The notes under the pieces were generated by a model. The model had not been told where the DNA came from. It worked only from the letters and a program-made list of their open reading frames with translations, and did no database searches. Shown in pieces: positions 1 to 7,728 of a stretch of 11,019 bases of DNA. The DNA comes from Bacillota bacterium (GTDB lineage: Bacteria; Bacillota; Clostridia; Lachnospirales; Lachnospiraceae), in NCBI GenBank assembly GCA_023458855.1, contig JAEWWQ010000207.1, positions 1 through 11,019 on the forward strand, given 5' to 3'. The position numbers and the translations under genes were made by a program. Position 1 is the first letter of the stretch. Each line of letters opens with the position of its first letter.

Positions 1-747
1 GTACCGGTATATGAGTGTACCTGTGCGGATGGAAGTGTTATCACGTATCTCGCCGCAAGGGAGAATCTTGGTTATGCAAGGGGGAATAATCTCGGTGCGA
101 AAGCCGCAAGACTCTTATTCATGGATCAGTATTATCTGTTCAGCAATAATGACTTGAGATTTCCGGAACCTTTTGACCTCCATAAGCTGATCGAGCCCAT
201 GGAGAAGAAGGAAGAGGCAGCGGTGGTCGGTCCCTGTGTTCTGTCAGGAGAAGGCTTCCGGCAATCACCGGGAAAGATACCGTCAGTGGGAGCAGAGTTA
301 TTTGGATACTACTGGAATATGCTGCTGCCAAAAGGTCTCAAATCAGATCAATGGCTTACGAAGGCTTCAGAGAATGCAAAGTCAGGAATCTGTGACTGGG
401 TCACGGGCTCCTTCTTTATAACAGACGCAGAAAGGTTCGATTCCGTGGGTGGTTTTGATGAACACACCTTTCTATTCTATGAAGAGGTGATTCTGGCAGA
501 AAGGCTGCGGAAGAGGAACTACAGTATGTATTACACGGATGATGTGAGAATCATACATGAACATGGAGAAACTGTAAAATCCGCATTTAGCGTGATACGG
601 AGTATTGATATCTCATTTAGATCTGCGCTATATTACTTTGGTGAATACAGGCATATTCCGAAACCTGTGATCATACTGGCTTATTGCAATTATGGTATCT
701 TCAGACTATTATTCAGGATTAAGAAAGCGATTGGAAGTTTACGATGA
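1..747 (+). CDS. GT2 family glycosyltransferase, rhamnosyltransferase-like (5' truncated)
   Basis: Cytoplasmic or membrane-associated inverting glycosyltransferase of GT-A fold that would add a sugar from a nucleotide donor to a growing glycan. The reading frame is open from the first base, so the ATG at 121 is internal: the residues before it (NLGYARGNN, from base 64) are the conserved loop of family 2 enzymes. Then come the NND metal/nucleotide motif (bases 145-153), the WVTGSFF acceptor-side segment, and GGFDE followed by LFYEE, the usual C-terminal block of WbbL-type rhamnosyltransferases, ending near a conserved IIHEHG. The 248 residues present, against about 300 for the family, suggest that roughly 50 N-terminal residues lie outside the window. 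The C-terminal tail is basic. The stop overlaps the next start (ATGA), implying translational coupling. The family is confident; donor and acceptor cannot be told from sequence. Confidence 0.9.
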   Translation, partial: VPVYECTCADGSVITYLAARENLGYARGNNLGAKAARLLFMDQYYLFSNNDLRFPEPFDLHKLIEPMEKKEEAAVVGPCVLSGEGFRQSPGKIPSVGAELFGYYWNMLLPKGLKSDQWLTKASENAKSGICDWVTGSFFITDAERFDSVGGFDEHTFLFYEEVILAERLRKRNYSMYYTDDVRIIHEHGETVKSAFSVIRSIDISFRSALYYFGEYRHIPKPVIILAYCNYGIFRLLFRIKKAIGSLR

Positions 748-2495
748 GCGAGAGAAAGAAAAAAGTATTGATCTTAATAGCTGCTCTCATTTCGGCAAGT
801 GCCGTTTCTTTTACGCTGCAATTAAGAACCTCGAACAGTATCACGGCTATCCTGGCAGTGGTACTTGCTTATTTTTATGGCAGGCAATGGGATGTCGCTG
901 ATACAACGGCAGACAGGAGGCGCATTACAATTGCAAGTGTCTTAGTTTCTTTGCTCCTGACCTGTTTCATGAGCATGTATATGGTAGAGTATCAGGATGA
1001 TTTCTATGAGCTGACCGGCGGTGGAAAGCTGGCGGTATTATTGTGTGTTGCCGGCGGCTATTTTTTCTTATTTTGGTTCCTGTTAAGATGGCTATACAGT
1101 AAGATGACAGAAGCGATCCTTACGAATGCACAGCCTTATCAGAAAAGACCGCGTACGGTATTTATCGTAACGGCACTCCTTATTTTTTTATGCTGGCTGC
1201 CTTTTTACCTGAAGAATTTCCCGGCCGTGATTATCAGTGACTCTATGGATCAGCTTGGGCAGGCTATATCGGGTATCTACAGTAATCATCACCCGGTCGC
1301 ACAGACCTGGATATTACAGTTTTTCGTAACCCTGGGATTACAGATGACTGGTCAGATGAAGACGGGGATTGCAGTATATTGTATCATCCAGATGATAGTG
1401 CTGGCCTTAATTTACGCGTATGTCATTACAGAATGTTATGCGCATCGTGTAAAGAAATGGATCTGTATCGTGCTGTTTTTATTTTATGCGATTATGCCAT
1501 ATAATGTAATGTATGCAATAAATATCTGGAAAGACAGTTTGTTTTCAGGCGCCTTACTGCTATTCATCGTGCTGCTGTGGAAGCTGCTAAGACAGGAGTC
1601 ACAGACAACCTGTGCCATTGTGGCAGAAGAGATTCTTCTTGTATTATCGGGCTGTATTATTACACTTTTCCGAAACAATGGATTCTATGCCTTCCTGGTC
1701 GTTGTGCCTTTCGTATGCGTATTGTGCTGGAAGAAGAGCAAGCATACGGTGCTTGCAATGGCTGTGGTCTTTCTCCTTACGATATTGATCCGGGGACCTG
1801 TATTTACGTACTTCCACGTGGCATCACCGGATCTGGTGGAATCCTTATCAATACCGGCACAGCAGATTGCAAGGGTCATTACCAATGACGGAGAACTGAA
1901 AGAGGAAGAACGCCTTCTGCTGGAGCAGGTAGTAGAGGTTGACAGAATCCCGGATGTCTATGACGAAGGCGTATCGGATCCGGTGAAGGATCTGGTTCGG
2001 GAGAAAGGCAATCAGCAATATCTGGATACACACAAAAGTGAGTATCTTCGATTGTGGGCCTCAGTGGGAATGCGTTATCCCATGCATTATATCCGGGCGT
2101 TCCTGCATCAGACAGAAGGGTACTGGTATCCGGATGTGCAAAGATGGGTCTATACCGAAGGCGTATGCAGGAACAAAGCGGGAATCGTGACAGAGCCCAA
2201 GCTTCCGGAATTCATATCCAATCTGCTTGGAAAAGGTTTTTTGTGGCAGGGATATACGAAGCTTCCGGTGTATGGCCTCTTCTGGAGCATCGGGGCGGCT
2301 GTCTGGATGACCTTCATAGCGGCAGGCTTTTGTCTGGTGAAGAACCGGAAGAGAGAATTATTGTTATTCCTGCCAATGCTTGCGCTGTGGGGAACCTTAC
2401 TGCTTGCCACACCGGTCAACGGAGAGTTCAGATATCTGTATGGTATTTTTATTTGTTTGCCTTTTTATACGATTATTAGTAAAATAGACAGGTAA
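744..2495 (+). CDS. Polytopic membrane protein, DUF6020-like, probable GT-C-type
   Basis: A 583-residue integral membrane protein with about a dozen hydrophobic segments spread along its length and a hydrophilic extracytoplasmic-type stretch at about residues 365-460. It resembles the DUF6020 proteins common in Clostridia glycan loci. After a PFYLKNFP turn comes an acidic loop with D166 and D169 (SDSMDQ) and then NHHPV (181-185); an INIWKDS motif follows the next helices. An acidic first large loop followed by a His-Pro motif is reminiscent of GT-C glycosyltransferases that use polyprenyl-phosphate sugars, but this is an inference and no activity is known to me. The start overlaps the stop of the GT2 gene (ATGA), with GGAAG at 733-737 six bases upstream as ribosome binding site. 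It is followed by a 49-nt AT-rich gap without a terminator. Confidence 0.8.
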   Translation: MSERKKKVLILIAALISASAVSFTLQLRTSNSITAILAVVLAYFYGRQWDVADTTADRRRITIASVLVSLLLTCFMSMYMVEYQDDFYELTGGGKLAVLLCVAGGYFFLFWFLLRWLYSKMTEAILTNAQPYQKRPRTVFIVTALLIFLCWLPFYLKNFPAVIISDSMDQLGQAISGIYSNHHPVAQTWILQFFVTLGLQMTGQMKTGIAVYCIIQMIVLALIYAYVITECYAHRVKKWICIVLFLFYAIMPYNVMYAINIWKDSLFSGALLLFIVLLWKLLRQESQTTCAIVAEEILLVLSGCIITLFRNNGFYAFLVVVPFVCVLCWKKSKHTVLAMAVVFLLTILIRGPVFTYFHVASPDLVESLSIPAQQIARVITNDGELKEEERLLLEQVVEVDRIPDVYDEGVSDPVKDLVREKGNQQYLDTHKSEYLRLWASVGMRYPMHYIRAFLHQTEGYWYPDVQRWVYTEGVCRNKAGIVTEPKLPEFISNLLGKGFLWQGYTKLPVYGLFWSIGAAVWMTFIAAGFCLVKNRKRELLLFLPMLALWGTLLLATPVNGEFRYLYGIFICLPFYTIISKIDR

Positions 2496-2544
2496 GGATA
2501 TAAAAATAGTAATATTGAAATAAAAAAGATAGGATATAAATCAG

Positions 2545-4101
2545 ATGAAAAAAATTGTCATTATAGGTGCGGGTCCTGCAGGGTTAACAGCTGCACTGGA
2601 ATTAAGCAGAAAAAGTAAGGATTACGAGATTGTCGTATTAGAGGAAAGTGATCAGTTAGGGGGAATATCCAGAACACTGAAGTATCACGGAAACCGGATG
2701 GATATAGGCGGACACCGCTTTTTTTCCAAGGATGAACGTGTTACGAGATGGTGGAATGAGATTATGCCGCTGCAGGGAAAGCCTTCTTATGATGATAAAA
2801 AACTGGATAGAAAGAGACAATTATCGGAAGGCGGTCCGGACCCGGAGACAGAAGATAATGTTATGCTGATACGCCAGAGAGTATCACGCATCTTCTATAA
2901 AAAGAAGTTCTTTGATTATCCGATTTCCATGAAACCGCAGACCTTTATCAATATGGGGCTGGTGCAGACCATAAAGGCAGGAAGCAGTTATCTTATTTCC
3001 ACGGTTAGCAAAAAAGAAGAAGATTCATTGGAAAATTTCTATATCAACCGATTTGGACGTGTGCTATATTCTATGTTCTTCGAAGGATATACGGAAAAAC
3101 TATGGGGCAGGCATCCAAGAGAGATATCGGCAGAATGGGGAGCACAACGCGTGAAGGGGCTTTCCATAATGGCCATTCTGAAAGATGTCTTTCAGAAAAT
3201 ATTACCGGACAAAGAGGGAAGGAAGGTTGAGACTTCGCTGATTGAAGAGTTCGTATATCCGAAATACGGACCGGGTCAGTTATGGGAGAAGGCAGCCGAA
3301 GCAGCGGAGCATAATCAGGTTAAAATTAAAAAGAACTGTAAGGTAGTTGCTGTTCATACAGAGGGACAAAAAGTCAATTCTGTTACTTACATAAATGAAA
3401 ATCAGCTCAACGAGACCATAGATTGCGACTATCTTATTTCCACGATGCCGATAAAGGATCTGATTGCCGGCATGGACGATACCGTTCCGGATGCTATCAA
3501 AAGAATCGCGGCAGGACTGCCATATCGGGATTTTATAACAATCGGATTTCTGTTTGATAAGATAAATCTGGTGAATACCACTAAGATCAGAACATTTAAT
3601 GAACTGGTACCTGATTGCTGGATCTATGTTCAGGACGTAGGGGTCAAGCTTGGAAGAATCCAGATATTTAACAACTGGTCGCCTTATATGGTGGCGGATG
3701 TAGAACATAAAGTCTGGATAGGATTAGAATATTTTTGCAGGGAAAATGATGCATTCTGGAATATGTCGAATGAGGAAAGTTATGAATTCGCAGCAAATGA
3801 ATTAGTAAAGATGGGCATCATCAATGGAAAAGAAGCGATACTGGATTCTCACAGAGAAAAGGTGAAAAAAGCCTATCCGGCATACTTTGACACCTATGCG
3901 GAAATGGACCAGATGATTGCGTATCTGAATCAATATGAGAATTTGTACTGTATCGGAAGAAATGGTCAGCATCGATATAACAATATGGATCATTCTATGG
4001 TGACTGCATTTGAAGCAGTCGATAATATCGTGAACCATAGAAAAGAAAAGGATAATATTTGGAATGTTAATACAGAACAGGAATATCACGAAGAAAAGTA
4101 A
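2545..4101 (+). CDS. FAD-dependent oxidoreductase related to UDP-galactopyranose mutase
   Basis: A 518-residue cytoplasmic flavoprotein of the protoporphyrinogen oxidase/amine oxidase/UGM superfamily. The N-terminal Rossmann motif is G8-A-G10-P-A-G13, with an acidic E33-E34 at the end of the second strand for the FAD ribose, G39-G40 and GGHRFF (55-60). A central [10 protein letters not shown] segment and the C-terminal FAD-closing motif [17 protein letters not shown] (469-485) match the family of glycan-cluster oxidoreductases that includes UGM. It is longer than bacterial UGMs (about 370-390 residues), partly through a polar stretch at about 76-108. The likely role is a sugar-nucleotide ring rearrangement or redox step, but the substrate is unknown; automated names such as HemY or protoporphyrinogen oxidase would be misleading in this context. 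The ribosome binding site AGGA at 2531-2534 lies 10 nt before the ATG. Confidence 0.85.
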   Translation: MKKIVIIGAGPAGLTAALELSRKSKDYEIVVLEESDQLGGISRTLKYHGNRMDIGGHRFFSKDERVTRWWNEIMPLQGKPSYDDKKLDRKRQLSEGGPDPETEDNVMLIRQRVSRIFYKKKFFDYPISMKPQTFINMGLVQTIKAGSSYLISTVSKKEEDSLENFYINRFGRVLYSMFFEGYTEKLWGRHPREISAEWGAQRVKGLSIMAILKDVFQKILPDKEGRKVETSLIEEFVYPKYGPGQLWEKAAEAAEHNQVKIKKNCKVVAVHTEGQKVNSVTYINENQLNETIDCDYLISTMPIKDLIAGMDDTVPDAIKRIAAGLPYRDFITIGFLFDKINLVNTTKIRTFNELVPDCWIYVQDVGVKLGRIQIFNNWSPYMVADVEHKVWIGLEYFCRENDAFWNMSNEESYEFAANELVKMGIINGKEAILDSHREKVKKAYPAYFDTYAEMDQMIAYLNQYENLYCIGRNGQHRYNNMDHSMVTAFEAVDNIVNHRKEKDNIWNVNTEQEYHEEK

Positions 4102-5428
4102 TAGAACGGTTCTTATACTGAGTATCACTTCTTTCTTATTAAGAGCATTTTATGTAATGTATACAGCGATTGAATATCGCCAGCACGATGCCGGAAGCTA
4201 TCAGGGAGGATATGGCCATCTGGGCTACATTGCTTATCTGGCTACACACAGACTGCAATTGCCGGAGGGCGACCCGAGGATAGTGGAACAGTTCTATCAC
4301 CCTCCTTTGCATCATATGATAGCTGCAATCTGGGTAAAAATAAATATGAAACTGGGATTTTCAGATGCGCAGGCTTATGAAAATATCCAGATTCTGACAT
4401 TGGTATATTCGATGCTTATGTTATATTTGCTTTATCAGATTATTAAGCTGTTGCAATTCGAACAGAAGAATGCTGTATTCCTCTTTTCCCTATTTTGTTT
4501 TCACCCGTACCTGATATTACTTTCGGGAAGTATCAATAATGACGCACTCTGCATTCTGCTGCTGACAGCTGTTATCTATTATACGATCCGCTGGTATCAG
4601 GAAAAGACCAATGCATTGATTCTTAAGATGGCGCTGTGTCTTGGCCTTGCCATGTTAAGCAAAGCATCGGGCGTATTGATTGCACCGGCACTGGCGTTCC
4701 TGTTTGCAGACAGGCTATTCAGGAACCGCCGTGAATTCTGGAAGCTATTCAGACAATATCTGTTGTTTGGGATAGTAAGCATCCCTATAGGCATGAGCTG
4801 GTCTGTTTATAATTACATCAAATGGGGAGTTCCATTTGACTATATTCCTATCGTCGGAACCGATTCCACACAATATCTGGGCCGCATTCCACTGTGGAAC
4901 CGTCTGACCGGTTTCAATTGGCCTTTTGGAGGCAATGTATTTGTCAGCCTCGATGCAAGCCGGGAACACAATATGTGGATTACGATCCTGAAGGAACTTG
5001 TATTTGATGAATTTTCGATCGGACAGGACAAATGGGGAATCATAGCAGCCAATATTTTGTTCTATGTAAATGTGGCAGTAGTTCTGATTGTAATCATTGC
5101 TTTTATTTACACATTGTTCCATCGGATAAGCCAGACTGACAACCAGATTAAATTTTTTCTGATTACATACGTTGCCGTATTATTGGGAATGTATTTTAAA
5201 TTTATTTTCAAGTATCCTTATGTTTGCAGTATGAGTGCCAGATACATCGTACCGGCGATTGTTATCGGTATCCTGTGTATGGGATTTATGATGCAGGAGA
5301 TGGAGATAAGAACCACGCGGAATGGGCAGAAAAATCTGTGCTGTCAGACCGTGAAGGCAGTGGGGATTCTGTTTTGTTCCATAAGTGCTTTTGTGTATAT
5401 CTGGCTTGGAGTGGTTAGCCTTTTTTAA
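4064..5428 (+). CDS. GT39/ArnT-like membrane glycosyltransferase
   Basis: A 454-residue polytopic membrane protein of the GT-C fold (PMT/ArnT-like, dolichyl- or undecaprenyl-phosphate-sugar dependent in characterised members). A first helix (about 16-35) is followed by the diagnostic extracytoplasmic loop with H41-D42-A-G, where the Asp is the expected catalytic residue, and by YHPPLHH at 78-84. About nine more hydrophobic segments follow, and a KASG stretch separates two of them. It probably transfers a sugar from a lipid carrier to a glycan or other surface acceptor on the outer face of the membrane. The ATG at 4064 lies inside the preceding oxidoreductase gene, giving a 38-nt overlap in a different frame; AAGGA at 4048-4052 is 11 nt upstream. 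No later start would keep helix 1. The stop overlaps the stop of the convergent GT4 gene. Confidence 0.85.
   Translation: MLIQNRNITKKSNRTVLILSITSFLLRAFYVMYTAIEYRQHDAGSYQGGYGHLGYIAYLATHRLQLPEGDPRIVEQFYHPPLHHMIAAIWVKINMKLGFSDAQAYENIQILTLVYSMLMLYLLYQIIKLLQFEQKNAVFLFSLFCFHPYLILLSGSINNDALCILLLTAVIYYTIRWYQEKTNALILKMALCLGLAMLSKASGVLIAPALAFLFADRLFRNRREFWKLFRQYLLFGIVSIPIGMSWSVYNYIKWGVPFDYIPIVGTDSTQYLGRIPLWNRLTGFNWPFGGNVFVSLDASREHNMWITILKELVFDEFSIGQDKWGIIAANILFYVNVAVVLIVIIAFIYTLFHRISQTDNQIKFFLITYVAVLLGMYFKFIFKYPYVCSMSARYIVPAIVIGILCMGFMMQEMEIRTTRNGQKNLCCQTVKAVGILFCSISAFVYIWLGVVSLF
5403..5426 (+). terminator. Weak candidate intrinsic terminator at the end of the GT39-like gene
   Basis: GGCT (5403-5406) and AGCC (5417-5420) can pair across a 10-nt loop and are followed directly by six T residues (5421-5426). 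The stem is only four base pairs and lies inside the last codons, so this is a weak candidate. It is listed because no other terminator separates this operon from the convergent gene. Confidence 0.25.
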
Positions 5429-6558
5429 GACAGACAGGACAGCATCTTATCCACATAAGAAGACCAGGTATAATCCAGCGTGCAGTCATGTGCATGCTGG
5501 CAGAGCATCTCATATTCAGAAGCAGGCATATCAAGTACCTGCTTTAAAGTTTCTGCAATCATTTCCGGAGTATTTTCCTCACAGTAGTATCCAAAATTAA
5601 TAGTCGGCCCGAATGTATCCAGAAAACTTGAATAGGGAGAGGTAATTACCGGGAGATAATGGTAAAGGGACTCCAGGGCAGAAGAGAAGCCGGCCCATAA
5701 AGGCGTCGTATTCACATATACCATGGACTCCTGCAATAAGCGATAGTATAATTTCTTTTGTGCAGGGACATCCTTCGAAAGATATCCGTGAAAATGAATA
5801 AAATCGGGGACGGTAACAAGGCTGCAGTCATCAGGGACCATACCGATGATATTCAGTTCCATATCAGGATAATCAGAATGCAGCAGGATTACAGAATCAA
5901 TCAGCGCTTTGGCTCCTGCCTGGTATTTTTTCAGACCAATGAATAAGAGTTTCTGTGCGGTCCTCTTTTGTTCAAAATCGACAGGAGCATTTGCTTCCTC
6001 CGAATTAATGACGTTGCCAAGGTAGGCAATGTTGGGATTGCGGTAATAGGACTGCATATATTGTGTCACATCCGGAAAGAGAGAAAACACGTGATCCACA
6101 GATTCAATCAGCGCATCCTGGCGCTGTATCGCAGGTTTCTCCAGAAAATCAGGTTTTTTATGATTAAAATGAGTAACATAATAAGCATAGGTCCAGTCGC
6201 AGAAGAGAATGCAGGGCTTATCCGTATACTTCTTCGGTGAAAAACTAAAAGAAGTTGAGAGATAACAATCCGAATCCGGATACGCACAGACTGCCTTCCG
6301 CATCATGCGATCCACCCTTCTGTTATACAGGTAAGAACGCTCATAGCAAAAAGTAGTATCAGGGAGAATCGTATGACGCAGAAGGCGGCAGAAAAATTTA
6401 TCATAGATTTTTTGTAAAAAGCCTCTGGCCTCCACATTGATGCGGTTGATCCGGTAACCTTTTGATTCCAGAGTGGCAGTAAGAAAATAAGGCACATTGG
6501 ACCAGGTGCTGGCAAGAGAGGCATCTCCCTGTGTAAATACAGTTATTTCCTTCTTCAT
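5425..6558 (-). CDS. GT4-like (GT-B fold) glycosyltransferase
   Basis: A 377-residue soluble retaining-type glycosyltransferase expected to act at the cytoplasmic face of the membrane. The N-terminal half (residues 1-200) begins with a short beta strand and a loop TQGDASLASTWSNVPY typical of the acceptor domain, and lacks a signal peptide. The C-terminal half has LLFIGLKKYQAGAKALIDSV (204-223), a nucleotide-domain strand with NIIGM (236-240), HFHGYLSKD and the donor-site segment LWAGFSSALESLYHYLPVI (287-305), where E296 occupies the place of the second Glu of the GT4 EX7E motif. It is the only minus-strand gene here. The ATG is preceded by a strong GAGGAG ribosome binding site (top-strand 6567-6572) with 8-nt spacing. 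Its stop overlaps the stop of the GT39-like gene by a few bases. Donor sugar unknown. Confidence 0.85.
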   Translation of the reverse strand: MKKEITVFTQGDASLASTWSNVPYFLTATLESKGYRINRINVEARGFLQKIYDKFFCRLLRHTILPDTTFCYERSYLYNRRVDRMMRKAVCAYPDSDCYLSTSFSFSPKKYTDKPCILFCDWTYAYYVTHFNHKKPDFLEKPAIQRQDALIESVDHVFSLFPDVTQYMQSYYRNPNIAYLGNVINSEEANAPVDFEQKRTAQKLLFIGLKKYQAGAKALIDSVILLHSDYPDMELNIIGMVPDDCSLVTVPDFIHFHGYLSKDVPAQKKLYYRLLQESMVYVNTTPLWAGFSSALESLYHYLPVITSPYSSFLDTFGPTINFGYYCEENTPEMIAETLKQVLDMPASEYEMLCQHAHDCTLDYTWSSYVDKMLSCLS

Positions 6559-6592
6559 AGATTAATCTCCTCATGCTGATATGAATGTTTTT

Positions 6593-6601
6593 AGTATATC
6601 A
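6593..6601 (-). promoter_or_regulatory. Extended -10 promoter for the minus-strand GT4 gene
   Basis: Read on the minus strand the sequence is TGATATACT: a TG dinucleotide one base ahead of TATACT, which differs from the consensus TATAAT at one position. There is no good -35 hexamer at 16-18 nt, which is usual for extended -10 promoters. Transcription would start near 6586, giving a leader of about 28 nt before the ATG at 6558. Confidence 0.5.
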
Positions 6602-6636
6602 AATTTGAGAGTATTTATCTAGCGCATAAATTGAGG

Positions 6637-6665
6637 TTTACTGTAGTCCTGATTAGTGCTAAAAT
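6637..6665 (+). promoter_or_regulatory. Candidate promoter for the rightward acyltransferase-legB-ptmE operon
   Basis: TTTACT (6637-6642) and TAAAAT (6660-6665) are separated by exactly 17 nt and match the sigma-A hexamers at four and five of six positions. It lies 55 nt upstream of the acyltransferase ATG, in the only sizeable non-coding gap of the window. Such matches are common in AT-rich DNA, so confidence is limited. Confidence 0.35.
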
Positions 6666-6677
6666 TATATTAATTTT
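6661..6677. promoter_or_regulatory. AT-rich perfect palindrome, possible operator
   Basis: AAAATTA (6661-6667) and TAATTTT (6671-6677) form a perfect 7-bp inverted repeat around TAT. It overlaps the candidate -10 element and the predicted start of transcription of the rightward operon, a position where a repressor dimer could act. With only A and T in the arms, chance occurrence is quite possible and no regulator gene is in the window. Confidence 0.25.
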
Positions 6678-6704
6678 GGCAATAATATTTTAAAGCTATT
6701 GCAT

Positions 6705-6710
6705 GGAAAG
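6705..6710 (+). promoter_or_regulatory. Ribosome binding site fixing the acyltransferase start
   Basis: GGAAAG lies 9 nt before the ATG at 6720. An in-frame TTG at 6699 would lengthen the protein by seven polar residues but would place this site inside the coding region and leave no ribosome binding site of its own, so the ATG is preferred. Confidence 0.55.
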
Positions 6711-6719
6711 AGAATAACA

Positions 6720-7712
6720 ATGAAGAGAGAATGGCAACTTGATTATTTGAAGACCTTTGCAATTATTATGGTTATCATTACACATATATTTTCCTATAAC
6801 GAGGTCGCGCCGCTGCCTGTAATATTTCCCTATCTGGTGGAGATGGCAGTGCCGCTTTTTATGATTATCAGTGGGTATGTAAATACTATTTCTTTTACAA
6901 AGAAAACAGCAGAAGAATTGAAGGCAGGTAACTGGATCCATTATCTGTGCTCCAGGCTGTGCGTAATTTATCTGCCGTTTACCATACTATATTTTTCAGA
7001 GATTATCTTAATGGATAGGATTCAAAAAAGAACAATTGGGTTGCATGAGGCAATATATGTGTTCCTGACAGGAGGATGGGGACCGGGAAGCTATTATATT
7101 CCGATGCTGACACAATTTATTTTTTGCTTTCCGATCTTATACTATCTTGTAAAAAGAGATTTATTAAAGGGCAGTATCCTCATACTGGGGGTTCAATTCC
7201 TGTTCGAAATCGGGGTTGGTATTCTGCAGTTCCCGGAGTCCTGGTATCGACTGCTGCTGATACGATATTTTGTTTTTATCTGGTTTGGAATCATACTTTT
7301 CTATTACAGGCAGAAAATAAAGAATGTAATAGTGCTCATGATGGCACTGTCGGGAGGTCTTTATATCGCAGCGGTCAGTGTATTGCATTTTCCGATGCCC
7401 ATTTTCCGTTACTGGACAAGTACCTCCATGCCTACCGTACTCTGGGTAGGTGCCATGGTGATGGGCGGCATGCATTTTTTAAGAAGATTCCCGGGGGTCA
7501 TGGATACAGTGGTGAACCGGATCGGTATTTCCACATACTGTATTTTCCTTGTGCAAATGGCATATTTTCAACTTGGCTTTGGAAAAATAACCGGTTCTTT
7601 TTTCTTTAATTTCCTTTTGGGTATCGGAATCAATTGTTTCCTGGGAATTCTCATGGATGATATGATTCATAAGATCTTAAATAGAATCAGTATAAAAAGC
7701 AACAAAAAATAA
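6720..7712 (+). CDS. Membrane acyltransferase, acyltransferase-3 family
   Basis: A 330-residue integral membrane O-acyltransferase (PF01757 type, related to OafA, OatA and WecH), probably acetylating or otherwise acylating a sugar of the surface glycan. The first helix carries the family hallmark: R/W-rich start, LDYLKTFAIIMVIITH with the catalytic-type His at residue 22, then PLFMIISGY at the second helix. About eight further hydrophobic segments follow, ending in a short basic tail. It lacks an extracellular SGNH domain, so it is the short membrane-only form. It is the first gene of the rightward operon, with the divergent control region in front and legB 16 nt behind. It should not be mistaken for LegH, the soluble hexapeptide N-acetyltransferase of the legionaminate pathway. 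The acyl donor and sugar acceptor are unknown. Confidence 0.88.
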   Translation: MKREWQLDYLKTFAIIMVIITHIFSYNEVAPLPVIFPYLVEMAVPLFMIISGYVNTISFTKKTAEELKAGNWIHYLCSRLCVIYLPFTILYFSEIILMDRIQKRTIGLHEAIYVFLTGGWGPGSYYIPMLTQFIFCFPILYYLVKRDLLKGSILILGVQFLFEIGVGILQFPESWYRLLLIRYFVFIWFGIILFYYRQKIKNVIVLMMALSGGLYIAAVSVLHFPMPIFRYWTSTSMPTVLWVGAMVMGGMHFLRRFPGVMDTVVNRIGISTYCIFLVQMAYFQLGFGKITGSFFFNFLLGIGINCFLGILMDDMIHKILNRISIKSNKK

Positions 7713-7728
7713 GAAATGGAGATAAGCG

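Noticed and set aside
121..123. ATG as the start of the GT2 glycosyltransferase
   Set aside because: The frame stays open to base 1 and the residues before this ATG contain the conserved NLGYARGNN segment, so the gene begins outside the window.
2199..2270. Repeated AAGCTTCCGG in the DUF6020-like gene
   Set aside because: Both copies encode Lys-Leu-Pro in frame in short, otherwise unrelated contexts; coincidence of codon use rather than a repeat element.
2054..2479. Plus-strand open frame (141 codons) within the DUF6020-like gene
   Set aside because: Alternative frame of a gene with convincing membrane segments in the main frame; the composition looks random.
2496..2544. AT-rich gap before the oxidoreductase as an internal promoter
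   Set aside because: It contains TATAAA-like words but no -35 partner at proper spacing, and it is only 49 nt long inside an evident operon.
3280..3708. Minus-strand open frame (142 codons) opposite the FAD oxidoreductase
   Set aside because: Shadow of the strongly conserved oxidoreductase coding frame; no ribosome binding site and no recognisable protein features.
5431..6660. Inverted repeats that could make the GT4 gene an invertible, phase-variable segment
   Set aside because: Only a 6-bp match (CAGGAC near 5437 and GTCCTG near 6646) was found, which is expected by chance; no invertase gene is present.
7076..7609. Long plus-strand open frame (177 codons) inside the acyltransferase gene
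   Set aside because: It lies in another frame of a clear acyltransferase-3 gene, its translation is rich in Cys, His and Gly with no domain pattern, and it has no ribosome binding site.
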